From Hordeum vulgare subsp. vulgare (Eukaryota > Streptophyta > Magnoliopsida > Poales > Poaceae), in contig NC_058521.1 in NCBI RefSeq assembly GCF_904849725.1, positions 337,574,638 through 337,638,637 on the forward strand: DNA of 64,000 nt, in the 5' to 3' direction. The position numbers were made by a program, and so were the translations under genes. A model generated the notes under the pieces. It saw only the letters and a program-made list of their open reading frames with translations, did no database searches and was not told the DNA's origin. Of this stretch, positions 1 to 10,335 are shown in pieces; positions within the stretch are counted from its first letter, which is position 1; each line of letters begins with the position of its first letter.

Positions 1-160
1 TGCTTATATTTATAAGCATTACTACGTTGATGTTTCTTAATTCATCGTTTGTCAATGATCAAACATGCAATAGATTACACGTTGGGTACCATGTCACATA
101 TCTTTTTTGTTTTTACCATTTACCTACCCGATGACGAGAAGGAATTAAGCTTGGGGATGC
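1..160 (+). mobile_element. 3' end of a gypsy-type internal region with polypurine tract
   Basis: This is the last stretch of an LTR retrotransposon internal domain whose main body lies left of the window. The sequence around 125-160 (a purine-rich run, then AAGCTTGGGGATGC) is the polypurine tract that primes plus-strand DNA synthesis, and an LTR begins right after it at 161. The same motif appears in reverse at 29534-29580 in the minus-strand element. No protein can be read here; the frame open from 49 to 618 runs straight through the tract into the LTR and is not a gene. Confidence 0.75.
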
Positions 161-1725
161 TGATATGTCTCCAATATATCTATAACTTTTTATTGTTCCA
201 TGGTACTATATTGTCATTCTATTATACTATTTTGGAGTTTATTTACAAAATAATTTTTTTGAGCACTAACCTATTTACCCATTGCCTAGTGCTAGTTGCT
301 ATTTTCTCTATGTTTTTGTATTTTCAGGTTTACATTTCCAAAAGAAGCCCAATTTCCACAAAACTTTTTGGTGATTTTTTTGGACCAAAAGAAGACCTCG
401 AAGCTTCGGGTGGAGGGCAGAAGCCTCACAAGGGAGGCACGAGCCAACAGGGTGCGACCAGGGGCTGGGACGTGCCATCTTGCCTTGTCCTCCCATCGAC
501 AGCCACCTCGCGTCCCTCTTCGTCCTATAAATTCACATATATTCCAAAAACCCTAGAGGGCCACCCGAAACACTTTTTTCTCTGCCGCAAGTATTTCTTG
601 CATTGTGTGCCCATCTAGAACACTATTCCGGTGCCCTGTCGGAGGAGGGATCAATTATGGAGGGCCTCTATATCATCCTTGCTGCTCCCATGGTGATGTG
701 TGAGTAGTTCACCACAGACCTACGAGTTCGTGGTTAGTAACTAGATGGCTATCTCTCTTTCTTGATCTTTAATACAATTTCCGTCGCATCTTTGCTTTTA
801 TCTATTCGATGTAATTCTTTTGTGTAGTATATTTGTTGGGATATGATGAATTGTGGATTTATGTTCAGATTATTCATAATAAATATTTGAGTCGTCTCCG
901 AATTCTAAATATGATTCTTATGTGCATAATTATAGCTTCGTAAATCTCTGTGATCTATTTTTTTGCTTTGGCCAAGTAGCTTGATCTTTCTTCAGTGAGA
1001 GGGGTGCGGTGTGGCTGGTTTAATATGATGGGTTTCTATATCCCAGTGACCGAAAGGGGACAAGATACGTATTTTTATCATTGCTACTAAGGATAATACG
1101 ATGGGGGTTAGTACATATTAATTGAATTCCTTTTGTCTATATCATGTCAATGTTCTCCAAGCATTACTCGGTTTTACTTAATACTCTAGATACATGCTGG
1201 ATAGTGGTCGATGGGTGGAGTAATAGTAATAGGTGCAGACAGGAGTTGGCCTCTTTTATTATGGACATGATGCCTATATACACATGATCATTATTGTGAA
1301 TATCACATAACTATGCGCTTTTCTATCATTTTCCCAATAGTAATTTGTTTACCCACCGTATGCTTGCTTTCATGATAGATGCTACTAGGGAAAAATATGG
1401 CCCTCAGGTCTTTTCACTTATAGGTTTATAAATTCTGCAATACCTCGTTGTTCTTATTGAAAATTTATTTTATTTTGAAATTTACAATTATCTACTACCA
1501 ACCAAACTACTTACAAGATTGAAAATAACGAGTCCAAGGAGATTAACAACCCTCTTGCCCGTGTTGGGTGCAAGTGTTTGCTCTTTTGTGTGTAGACGCT
1601 TAAGATGGGGGTTGGTCGTTACTCCTATTGCTTTGATAAACCTTGGTTCTGTATCGAGGGAAAGACTTACCTGTATTGTGCTGCATCACCTGTTCCTCTT
1701 CAAGGAAAACCCAATGCAAATCACA
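161..1725 (+). mobile_element. 3' LTR (about 1.56 kb) of a Ty3-gypsy element
   Basis: The LTR starts TGATATGTCTCC directly after a polypurine tract. It contains the landmarks of a very common Triticeae gypsy LTR: a TATAAAT box near 526, the R/U5 region after about 600, and the segment before 1715 that in this family precedes the LTR end. By eye it is related to the LTRs of the minus-strand element at 22552-35003. Sequence after about 1725 switches to another element, so the LTR end is missing or decayed. I see no coding content. Known of the family: LTRs carry promoter and polyadenylation signals. Family name not asserted. Confidence 0.75.
526..532 (+). promoter_or_regulatory. TATA box of the LTR promoter
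   Basis: TATAAAT sits about 365 bp into the LTR, followed by an 'aaaaccctagagggcc' leader typical of plant transcription starts. It would be the element's own promoter. Confidence 0.5.
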
Positions 1726-1739
1726 AGTATAAATAACTT

Positions 1740-2330
1740 TATGAAAGATTTAACCCTGAACGAATGCTCTAACTCATCCAACACAAACTAACCACAAGCT
1801 GCGGTGTAAAACCTCAAACACGAGATAGCCTGAAGTGTCCTCGGAATCCTGGTACAAAAGACATCCCTTATAGGCAGAACAAATCCATGAAGACCACTTA
1901 GCATGCCATATCCCAATAGTATCCACATGTATCTAGTTCTCAAGGCACTATCAGATGAGGAGTACGTACAATGGACAAATTAAACACCTGAGTTGCCTAG
2001 GCTGGCCCCGCAAGTGGCTCTGGTTTGGACCAACACTCATGAGTAGCACTGGCCCGGTTTGTTGATTAAATAATCCATGGGATGATCGTTCCCTATGTAA
2101 GTTTTATTACTTAAGGAAATGTAGTATCAATGTTGCGCCTTGCCAGAAGAGTTTTATCCCAAAACAAATTATCAAGGGCTCACCATAACAACCCCAAGCA
2201 GGTTAGGAGGGATTAATACGAAACATACAACTCGTAATCAGAAACTAAGGTGGGAAGGGTGGAACAGAACACCAAGCAAAAAGGCCAACCCTTCCACCCT
2301 TTACCAAGTGTATGTGTGCATTAATTAAAT
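1740..2330 (-). mobile_element. Inverted fragment of the large-LTR element family
   Basis: Read on the minus strand, this stretch matches the region around 38225-38840 on the plus strand. Shared landmarks include 'cagggttaaatctttc', 'catgagtgttggtccaa', 'tctggcaaggc' and 'ggttgttatgg'. Identity is clearly incomplete, so it is an older or different copy. It is sandwiched between two LTRs and has no ORF of note. Confidence 0.65.
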
Positions 2331-2336
2331 TAAGCA

Positions 2337-2637
2337 AGATATTATGGCAATTGCTAGGTGAGCCAAAATCACACCCTCCGAGATTCATATATCGGTCTCA
2401 TCAAAAACTATAAAGGTGCCACAATTTGCACTAGTTGGTGCAACCAAGTTTTTTTACTTCAGTTTCACCGAGTTGGGAAATAATTTTGTAACGGTTGGAT
2501 TTGTGGAGATGCCTATATATACCCCTCCACCTACCTCTCATTCACATAGGAAATACTCAGAATGAACCAACACTTGCCCCATCCATTTTTCTAAGAGAGA
2601 GTCACCTACTCATGTGTTGAGATCAAGATATTCCATT
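2337..2637 (+). mobile_element. LTR, left part, split by CACTA-1
   Basis: This is the first ~300 bp of an LTR that continues at 18196. Joining 2637 to 18199 restores continuous sequence of a Triticeae LTR ending in CTACA, followed by a TGGTATCAGAGC primer site. It contains a TATATATA box at 2514. CACTA-1 interrupts it about 117 bp downstream of that box. The exact LTR start is uncertain. Confidence 0.7.
2514..2521 (+). promoter_or_regulatory. TATA box of the split LTR
   Basis: TATATATA followed by 'cccctccacc' is the usual core promoter of this LTR type. The transcript would now run into CACTA-1. Confidence 0.5.
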
Positions 2638-2660
2638 CACTACTGGAATCGGCTTCTTTG
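2638..2660 (+). repeat. Left terminal inverted repeat of CACTA-1
   Basis: It begins CACTACTGGAATCGGCTTC and pairs with 18173-18195 with two mismatches. The transposase cuts here. Confidence 0.92.
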
Positions 2661-2984
2661 CCATGAGTCCATTCTTTGCCATCTACTTGCTGATGGCAAA
2701 GAAGTTCTTTGCCGCCTCCTTCCACGAAATAGATGACACATAATGAACTGATGTAAAATATACTATTTGCCATTATTACATTCTTTTACGCCTACCAGGA
2801 GATGACAAAGATCCTGAAGCCACACGACAAAGAGCCTAGTTGGGCCCCACTGTACCCTGGGGATGGATAGGTCAAATGGACGGTGTGGATGCCATCCACT
2901 ATTTCTTTGTCGTCTGCCTTTAGGCTATTTGTCATCTGCTGGCAGACGGCAAAGCCCTTGCCTATGTAACGGTCGTTAGCCCCC

Positions 2985-3425
2985 TCTCTCTCCCACCTTC
3001 TTCCACCCCACAACCGCCGGCGCCACCTCCGGCCACCATCGGACCCACCAACAACCGTGCACCTCCCTCCCTTCCCCCACCTCCTTCCCCCACTACAGTC
3101 AGCTCCTCCCTCCCTTCCCCCATCGCCCACCTTGTCCATCCCCTTCCCCACCCATGCAACCGCCAACACCCCCCCCCGACCACCTCCGTCCACCACCACA
3201 CACCTCCCTCCCTTCCCCACCTCCTTCCCCCATCGACGAACCTTCGCCCTCCCTTCCCCCACCTCCGCAACTAGCGCCACCTCCTCCCCCAACCACCTCC
3301 CTACAACAGGCACCCGGGCAGGATTAAGGAGGCGACGCCCCACCGTCGGAGCCAGGCCACCATGCCCCCTCCCCATGGCCCTACGCCACCATCGCAGAGC
3401 AATACCCCCTCGAAGGTTCAGTCCA
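2985..3425. repeat. C-rich low-complexity tract in CACTA-1
   Basis: This is a run of degenerate 'ccctcccttcccccacctcc' units. It gives long open frames in several phases on both strands, which are a composition artefact. CACTA-2 has a comparable C-rich block at 55790-56070, so it probably belongs to the element's 5' (promoter or leader) region. Confidence 0.7.
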
Positions 3426-3429
3426 TTTT

Positions 3430-5075
3430 TTTAGTTTTGACAAATTTGTGGAGAACTATGTTAATCAAGCTCTCATGATATTTCCTCTACTTCAAGATGC
3501 TTTGTGAGAATTAATTTGCATGCCTCTGAATTTTGATTTTCTTTACTGAGTAGGACTACAAGTGTTTGTTCATAATTATTCCACCTTAAGGTCTTGATGA
3601 TTACTCAAGGAATGTGCTTTGTTTCTTTACTGAGTAGAACAATGAATAAACTAAAGAATGGAATATATGGTTTATATGCACAATACTTGATCATTTAGTT
3701 AGAGAGTGGCCTTGACCTCCAATCTGCATTCATATATCTACAAGAAAATGTACACTTCGGTTAGAAACAAATCTCATGGTAAATAATTTGGGTGCTCAAC
3801 ATGTATTTCTAAACATTATGGGTGAATGATATGTACATTTTATTCGTCGTGACTTCATGTAAATGATGTAATAGGAGTTCTAGGTTGTTTCGTTCCATCT
3901 GTAAAACCCTTGAAGCCCGGTTGGTGTTAGACAGGAAAGTCAAACATAATTTTAACATGGAAACGAAAAAGTATGTTTCGAAGGAGAAAACATAAAAACA
4001 CAAACAAATAGTCACAATCAAAAATTGTGGTACAACCTATTTTCAAGAGTACCTATCATGTGTCAATAAGATTGCACACATATACTCGAAAGTCCCGTTG
4101 GAGCTACATTATATCACGATCTACTCCGTGTGTTACCTATTTCCCCAAGAACAAGTGACGAAAAGTATATTAAAGTGCATAAACACTGACACAATTTGAT
4201 GGTTAAGACAAACCTTTCTCTTGGTTGGGTATTTAAAATTTGTGTCAAGTAGGAACTGATGTATATGCGTAGCTTAAGGGTGTCGATAATGAAGTCCTCT
4301 GTTCTTGTTGAAATCTGCATCAAGCAGGTCAAAGCCTAAAATGACCTATATTGATTCTACTCCAAATCGACCTGAAAAGAGCACAGAAATGAAGCAAAGA
4401 TTACATTGCTAGCAGTAGCCAAACTATTCCATGCGAGATGACCCAATCGGAGAAAGAGACAAATAGGTTCTTCTATTCTATTGCAAGTTAGTGAATATAT
4501 ATATTTTGCAAGATAAAGTACGGATTAAACATCTAGCATTTTGTTTCAAAAATAATCTCTACTTAACTTTAAGAGGTCACTAGGTGAAGGGATGGTTCAT
4601 TTGTCATTTTTTCTTTTTCATGAAGCTTAAGAACCCAATCCTTACTAGAAATAGGAAGAAACTATAGTGATTTTCAGCATCGTTCGGAGTGAAAACCAAC
4701 AACTACAGAATGTGTTTAAATCATATTTTATATGCTACTTGGTTTAGTTTGGAATCTGCCTTCTAGATCAAACTAAGTGAAATGTGATGTATAATATTAG
4801 GTCAATGATTCTAATAGCAGTGTGAAATATCGGCTTGTGTTATTTAAGTATTTATTTCTTGAAGAAGCAACTTAATGATTTCATAAATGTTTTGTTACAC
4901 ACGGTTTAGCATCCTTGTAAACCTTTGATGACATGCAAGGGTGGACATTGTAGGCCTTAAACCAATGTCATTCACACATTATAACAACATGCTAGTGGTT
5001 GTGTGTGAACAACCGTCTCCTTGTGTCATAGCTATATTTTTTATCAATCTCGTAGTCATGACATACAAATTTATA
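3430..5075. other. Unassigned AT-rich stretch inside CACTA-1
   Basis: I see no ORF, repeat or element ends here. It lies between the C-rich 5' region and the LTR-like block and has no obvious counterpart in CACTA-2. It may be extra CACTA 5' sequence or part of an older insertion. Confidence 0.4.
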
Positions 5076-6281
5076 AGGGGGCAATTTTAACACCCCAAAA
5101 ATTTAACCATAATATCTTTGATAAAATTATTTTGCCAGGAATATTAATTTTTCTTTTTGGATTTCTCTTGATTTTCAGAACCGTTCTTTCCTTGGCATCT
5201 TAAAACATTTTTGCCCTCCAATAAATGTTTGGGAAAAAACATTGTTGGACTTGCATGTTTGACTTAATTCTTCCTTTCATTTTTAGTATTTGAGTGAGAA
5301 ATATTTTCATAATTAAACAAGCCTCACTGAATTTTCTTAAATGGATTTCTTACTCTTTAAAGACCTCTATTGCACCACAACCTCTTTAAATGTTCTTTTG
5401 AAAATTCTACAAAAATTTGCAGATGTCATGAGATGCCTCTGGATCATATTTATGCAAATACCCTTCTTAGGCTTTTGAAAAATTTGAGCAAAACATCGTC
5501 ATTTCTATTGTGGCCCAGTTTAGCACTTTGAACTGCAACCCTATTTTATTTTGCCTCAAAGCCGATGAGATTTTTACTACTTGTAGTTGACCCTATCAAA
5601 CCCTTACGTACAAGAGTTTAGCTCCAGTGAAATTGTTTGAGCCCATGTAATAAACTGGTGGAGTTTCTATCCACAAACTAAGTTTTGTAAAACTTGCACT
5701 ACAAACTTTCTCTTTTTCTCAAACTAAGCCTACCACCCTCTTATTATTCTAAGGAGACTTTCGTGTGGAAAGTTTGGTGGCCAGATTGGTCTTCTAGGTG
5801 GTCTTGACATTTTGTCAAAACCTTGTGTGCCTAGCCACTATTGTCATAGTGATGAGATTGCATTATGGACTTGCCTATCTTGTCAAACCAGCATGTCCAC
5901 TAGACCTTTTGCAAACCACCCTAATGAGCGTGTTAATTTTCATCTTAATCCAAGCCCTCTATCATGCCCAGGCATTTTAGCGAGCAGGTGGTGTACGTGC
6001 TTTGGACGCATCCAACAGAGCCGTCGCACTCACCTACCCCACACGCGTGACCTTTTTCGTAGTGTCAAGCGAGTGCAGCTTTTTCCCTCCTAGTATCCGC
6101 TTGGGCCATGACCAGTGCCCCACAGCCCCTCCCCGCTCACCAGCTGATCCCTGGAGCAGCGCACAACTCGTCCGTGAGCCCCTGCACCCCCGCCAGATGG
6201 CTCTGCTCCCTTGCCCGTCGCTAGAGGCTTTCGTCGTCGATCTTATCCTCGGGCTCCAACAGAACAGACGTTGAACGCCTG

Positions 6282-6288
6282 TATAAGG
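6282..6288 (+). promoter_or_regulatory. TATA-like box in the LTR-like block
   Basis: TATAAGG is followed by 'aggcgcctgagcgc' and then a GC-rich leader. This resembles the TATAAGAGGCC arrangement at 20618 in the large-LTR element. Confidence 0.4.
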
Positions 6289-8162
6289 AGGCGCCTGAGC
6301 GCTTGGAGCACCCCCATCCTCCTCCCTAGACCCACAGCTAGCTGCCCAGCGCCCCAGTTCGACCGAAGCCGCCCGCCCTGCTCGCCCCCGGCTGCGTCGC
6401 CGCCGCCAACATCCGGACGAATTCCGGCAATCCCGAGCCCCTGCCGCTCCATCTTAGCCACCAGTAGCTCAACCACGTCCCCTAGGATCCATCCCCAATG
6501 CAAAATCGCATCGGTAGCGAGCCGTAGGCAGAAGCCAGTGCGCCAGAGCCTCCCTTCTGCCTTGGTCGGACGTGTGCTCACTCCCGAGCTCTACGGCGAT
6601 TCACATGCCCTCCAGAGGATGAGGCCCTTACCCCCAAGGACGCCGGTGTGCCCAGCTCCGGGAATGGTGCTTCCTAGCGCCAGAAATTGCCATCAGCGTT
6701 GTCCCTCCCCTCTGCCCGTGCCCGCAAGGGGGAAGAAGACGAACTTGACCGGTGGGTTCAACTTGTCGGTGAGCCAGCCCTAGCCTTGATGGCACATGCC
6801 TCGCATTACTCTTTCTTCGTGAGTATGTTTCGTTGCAGGCTAACATATTTGTTTTGAAAAATGTTTCTTCTCTATTTTATTTAAAAACAAATTTTTGACC
6901 AAACTTTGACTGCTTATAACTTTTAAACTAGAAATCGAAATGAATCGATTCTTTTTTTCGTCGGTTCTCAAATTTCGCCTAGTTTATTGTCAGATTTATT
7001 TAAATAAAATTCAAACAACTTTTATACACTGTTTTGGCAATGTGTGTTGATTCAGTATTTTAAAAATAGGAAAACATGGAGGGAATAATTCTGTCAAGAT
7101 TTTTGGGGTGCACACCACCCTTCTTGATACCAAAGTCAAGCATATTGAACCCCAATTTGTCTTAAGTGTGTGATGGCTTGCTGCAATGAATGGATGCATG
7201 GTTATGCTACTTAGATAAAAACTCTTCATAGCAACATATTTTGCATGAAAGCATGTGATGGGTACTACTTGATATTGAGAATATAATGCTAGTGATGAGT
7301 GGGTAGTGCCTCGTGCCACGTATGCCATGTGGGTATGGATAACCTTGGAGGAAGGTTTTTCATGATAAACATGTGACCGTGAAACTGATATCTTGTGGCG
7401 ACAAGAATAATCAGTTAGGGCATATCGAGGTGTGATGGTGGTAACCCTATTGAACAACATTTAGGAGTTTTGAGGTGCTAACCCTTGCAGAAAAACTTAA
7501 ACCTACAGAGTCGACCGTAGATCGAGTCTTGTGCCAGTAACCCCCATACTTGATTTGTGCTACCACTTGTCAGTGCACCAGGTAGGGTGCCATTGAGTAA
7601 ATCGTCGACCCCTTTCCTTGCACACACCGTATAGAGAGGCCACTGTGGAAGATACCAGTTGCAACTTGTATGCATGCCACATGGTCCGGGGGCATGTGGG
7701 TTTTCGGCCTGGGGCTGAGAGGGGAGCACCCCTTAGTAGCACGCGGTATATATTTGGTCCCATGCTAGGTGGAGATCGTAATATTCCCACTCATAGTCTA
7801 ACCTAACGAGTGACGTGGGCGATCCGAGGCATCGGGAAGTTAAACTCGCATGTGCAGGTTAGGTGTGTTTTCTAGTCAAAGACCATAATCGGAATTAGTT
7901 AACATTTCTGCTTGACTAAAGAAATTCGTTACTCGTGGGTAAAGAGTACACCCTCTGCAGAGATTTATACCTATTCGGATAGTCGTGTCCGCGGTTAAGG
8001 ACTACACTCTGAGATAGGTAAAGTGTTGGTCTGAGTGGGGGTGTTACGAGGAAATAGATTAACTACGAGAATAACCATATCTCAAGGTGTATGACTATAT
8101 TTTATTGTTGTGGATTAACCCCTTTTGTGTGTGGATCAGGAATATCCCTGGGATGGTTCTAC

Positions 8163-8605
8163 GTACTGGATATTCATCATTGTAATTGATATTATAAGCC
8201 CTTTATGCGTTGTTGCTCAGACGCCCGACTGTGGTAACTTTTGTTATTTCATATAAGCCGTGTATGCAGTGTCGCTCAGATGCCCGACTGTGGCACACAT
8301 TTATTATTTCATATAATCACTTTATGAGAGTCCCTCAGACGTCCGATTGTGGCAACTATTATTATTTCATATAAGCCTTGTATGTCGTGTCGTTGAGATG
8401 CCCGACTGTGGCATGCATTTATTATTTCATATAAGCCATTTATAAGGTGTCGCTTAGACGCCCGACTGTGGCAACGCTTATTACTTTTATATAACCCCTT
8501 TTTGTGGTGTCGCTTCGGACGCCCAGCTGGAGCACACCTGTTATTATTTCATTATAAGCCCTCTACGCGACGTCCCTCAGACGTGCGACTGTGGCTTATA
8601 TTGAG
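8163..8605 (+). repeat. 59-62-bp tandem repeat, about seven units
   Basis: Each unit contains 'cagacgcccgactgtggc', then 'ttattatttcatataagcc', then a variable 'ttatgnngtgtcgct' piece. The core recurs near 8218, 8277, 8336, 8395, 8454, 8516 and 8578, giving a 59-bp period that stretches to about 62 bp in the last units. Units differ by substitutions, so it is an old array. There are no unique spacers, so it is a minisatellite inside a retroelement LTR and not a CRISPR. Confidence 0.85.
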
Positions 8606-9235
8606 TGTCCTTACGAGGGGTCGCCTTAGACGGCCAACCGACACATTTAAATTGATTGTTACCCTTTACCTTGTTTGTTTATACATCATCAGTATGAATG
8701 ATTTATCTACACAATTGCATCCATAATTTAAATCTTATGGCATGCCAGAGTTATTAAGATTTTAGTGCATGCATCTCACCTGCTTTAACTTATCTGTTTT
8801 CAAGATGTTTGCGAGTACATTCAGAGTACTCACCGGCTTGGCCCTGGCTATTGTCTTGGTAGATTGCGTATTTGGAGAGGAACAGGATAATATCAACCCC
8901 GGAACCTAGGAGTCATGGATAGCATCCTTGCTTGATAGGAGTTATCCATGTCAACTGTTCCTGTGGGAATGGAGTCTCATGGACACTTGAGATCCACGAG
9001 TCGCTTCCGCCGTCAGCCTTTACACCTTTTCTTTACCCCATGGACCTTTATGGTCTTGTACCCCAAATTTTTTATTTTTCCTTCGAATTTCTGTATCAAA
9101 TGAGTGTCCACCAGCTAACAGTAATCCTGGGGCTGCTGAACAGAAGGGCCTGTTTTCTTGGAATTTTTATCCCGAAAAACTGGTCGCATAGCTATCAAAG
9201 GCTCTGTGTTATTTTTTAGGACGCAAGTAAATAAC

Positions 9236-10335
9236 CAGCGTTAAATCTCTACTGTTCACATAGGAACTATAGCAGATAACCACATCATAGTATCATCACT
9301 AGTAGATACATTAAGACCTAAACTTGAGAGCAAAACCAGTGTCACTGCCTATTGTACCAATGTGACAAGTGTTCTTCATCGCAAACCATCAACAGAGTGA
9401 CCCTGTGGGAGAGAATAGAATCATCATTATGGATATTTAGCTTGTCGTGTAGTTCGAGTACAAGGTAATAGTATGATCGATAATATAATAAACAAAACAT
9501 GCTTAAAAATTATTTCCATTCTTTGCTTCAATAGTATGCTCAAGTACCACTATTGATTCACACATTTATTTGTATAGTTGATTACAATATTATTGAAGTG
9601 AGCAGGTAAATACAGAAAAATGGTGGTTATGTTGGTCTTGCTAGTGCTTTTCATGTGCAGGGGTCTTCTCTTCACCTCCACGAGCACCATCAATCCCATT
9701 GCAAATTGTTGTCGTCGATCGACTATAGCCTCTATGATGTTGGGGTTTTATCGACTATCATCTCCTCCCCCTCCCCTATTTGCTCTGATCCAGTCATCAT
9801 GCCGATTCCACTAGATTTTACTTTCATGTCAAGTCTCGTAAGCTAGTCGTCTCCCGTTCGAAAGGGCGAAATCCTTAAATATGCATGTCTTTGCATATTT
9901 ATAACCACCATCCTTTCAAATTGTCCACATTATCAATGGACAGCCCGAATATGTGTAGATTGGGTTTCGTTTCCTGTGCTCTACTTTGGTGTAAGCCAAA
10001 ATTTCGTCACCATCATCCCATTGTTCTCCGGGTACACATTCTCTCGGCTTGTTGCCGAGACGTGTATCAAGAGACCAATAGGTAGGTGCTGCCGAAATTT
10101 TGCGTCAAAGGAGAGCACGGGAAACGAACCCGATCTACACGTATTTGGGTGGATTAGGACCCATCTTTACCTATTAGAGATAGATTCAATCCTGTTACTC
10201 TTTTCTATGGTAAAAAATAAAATTGTCGCGTAAAAATATAACAAAAGTAATTAGTTCTATATCTAGTCGAAGTTAGATTGTATATAACTTGATGAATATG
10301 AATTTGGTGCACCTACTGTTAGTGCTAGTACCATC
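9236..10335 (+). other. CACTA-1 region upstream of TNP2
   Basis: From about 9845 the sequence aligns with CACTA-2 at about 57090-57410. Shared words include 'gtctcccgttcgaaaggg', 'atggacagcccga' and 'ttctccgggtacaca'. This is probably a TNP2 leader or intron. A short inverted repeat ('cgaaccc..atctacac' against 'gtgtagatngggttcg') brackets about 9950-10135 and recurs in CACTA-2 at 57200-57400. No ORF. Confidence 0.6.

Larger units (their letters stand above)
5076..9235 (+). mobile_element. LTR-like block (about 4.1 kb) inside CACTA-1, boundaries uncertain
   Basis: The start ('aacaccccaaaaattt') resembles the opening of large Triticeae gypsy LTRs. The middle has a GC-rich leader with a TATAAGG box at 6282, then a tandem repeat. 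The last part (8740-9225) contains motifs typical of such LTRs ('gagtactcac', 'ggaacctaggagtcatgg'). CACTA-2 has no equivalent, so this looks like an insertion, probably a solo LTR. I could not find a convincing target duplication or clean TG/CA ends. The open frame at 6211-6783 lies in the GC-rich leader; it is proline/serine-rich and unlikely to be a gene. Confidence 0.5.

Noticed and set aside
49..618. 189-codon frame at the left edge
   Set aside because: It crosses the polypurine tract and the LTR start, so it cannot be a real coding region of the element.
2792..3376. 194-codon glycine/arginine-rich frame on the minus strand
   Set aside because: It lies in the C-rich tract of CACTA-1. 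All phases on both strands are open because of composition, and no domain is visible.
6211..6783. 190-codon proline/serine-rich frame
   Set aside because: GC-rich leader of an LTR-like block, with an overlapping open frame on the other strand and no recognisable family.
8163..8605. Possible CRISPR array
   Set aside because: The whole unit repeats with divergence and there are no unique spacers. The context is a plant retroelement.
5076..9235. Clean solo LTR with a 5-bp target duplication
   Set aside because: I could not match flanking 5-mers or define TG/CA ends, so only a loose LTR-like block is reported.
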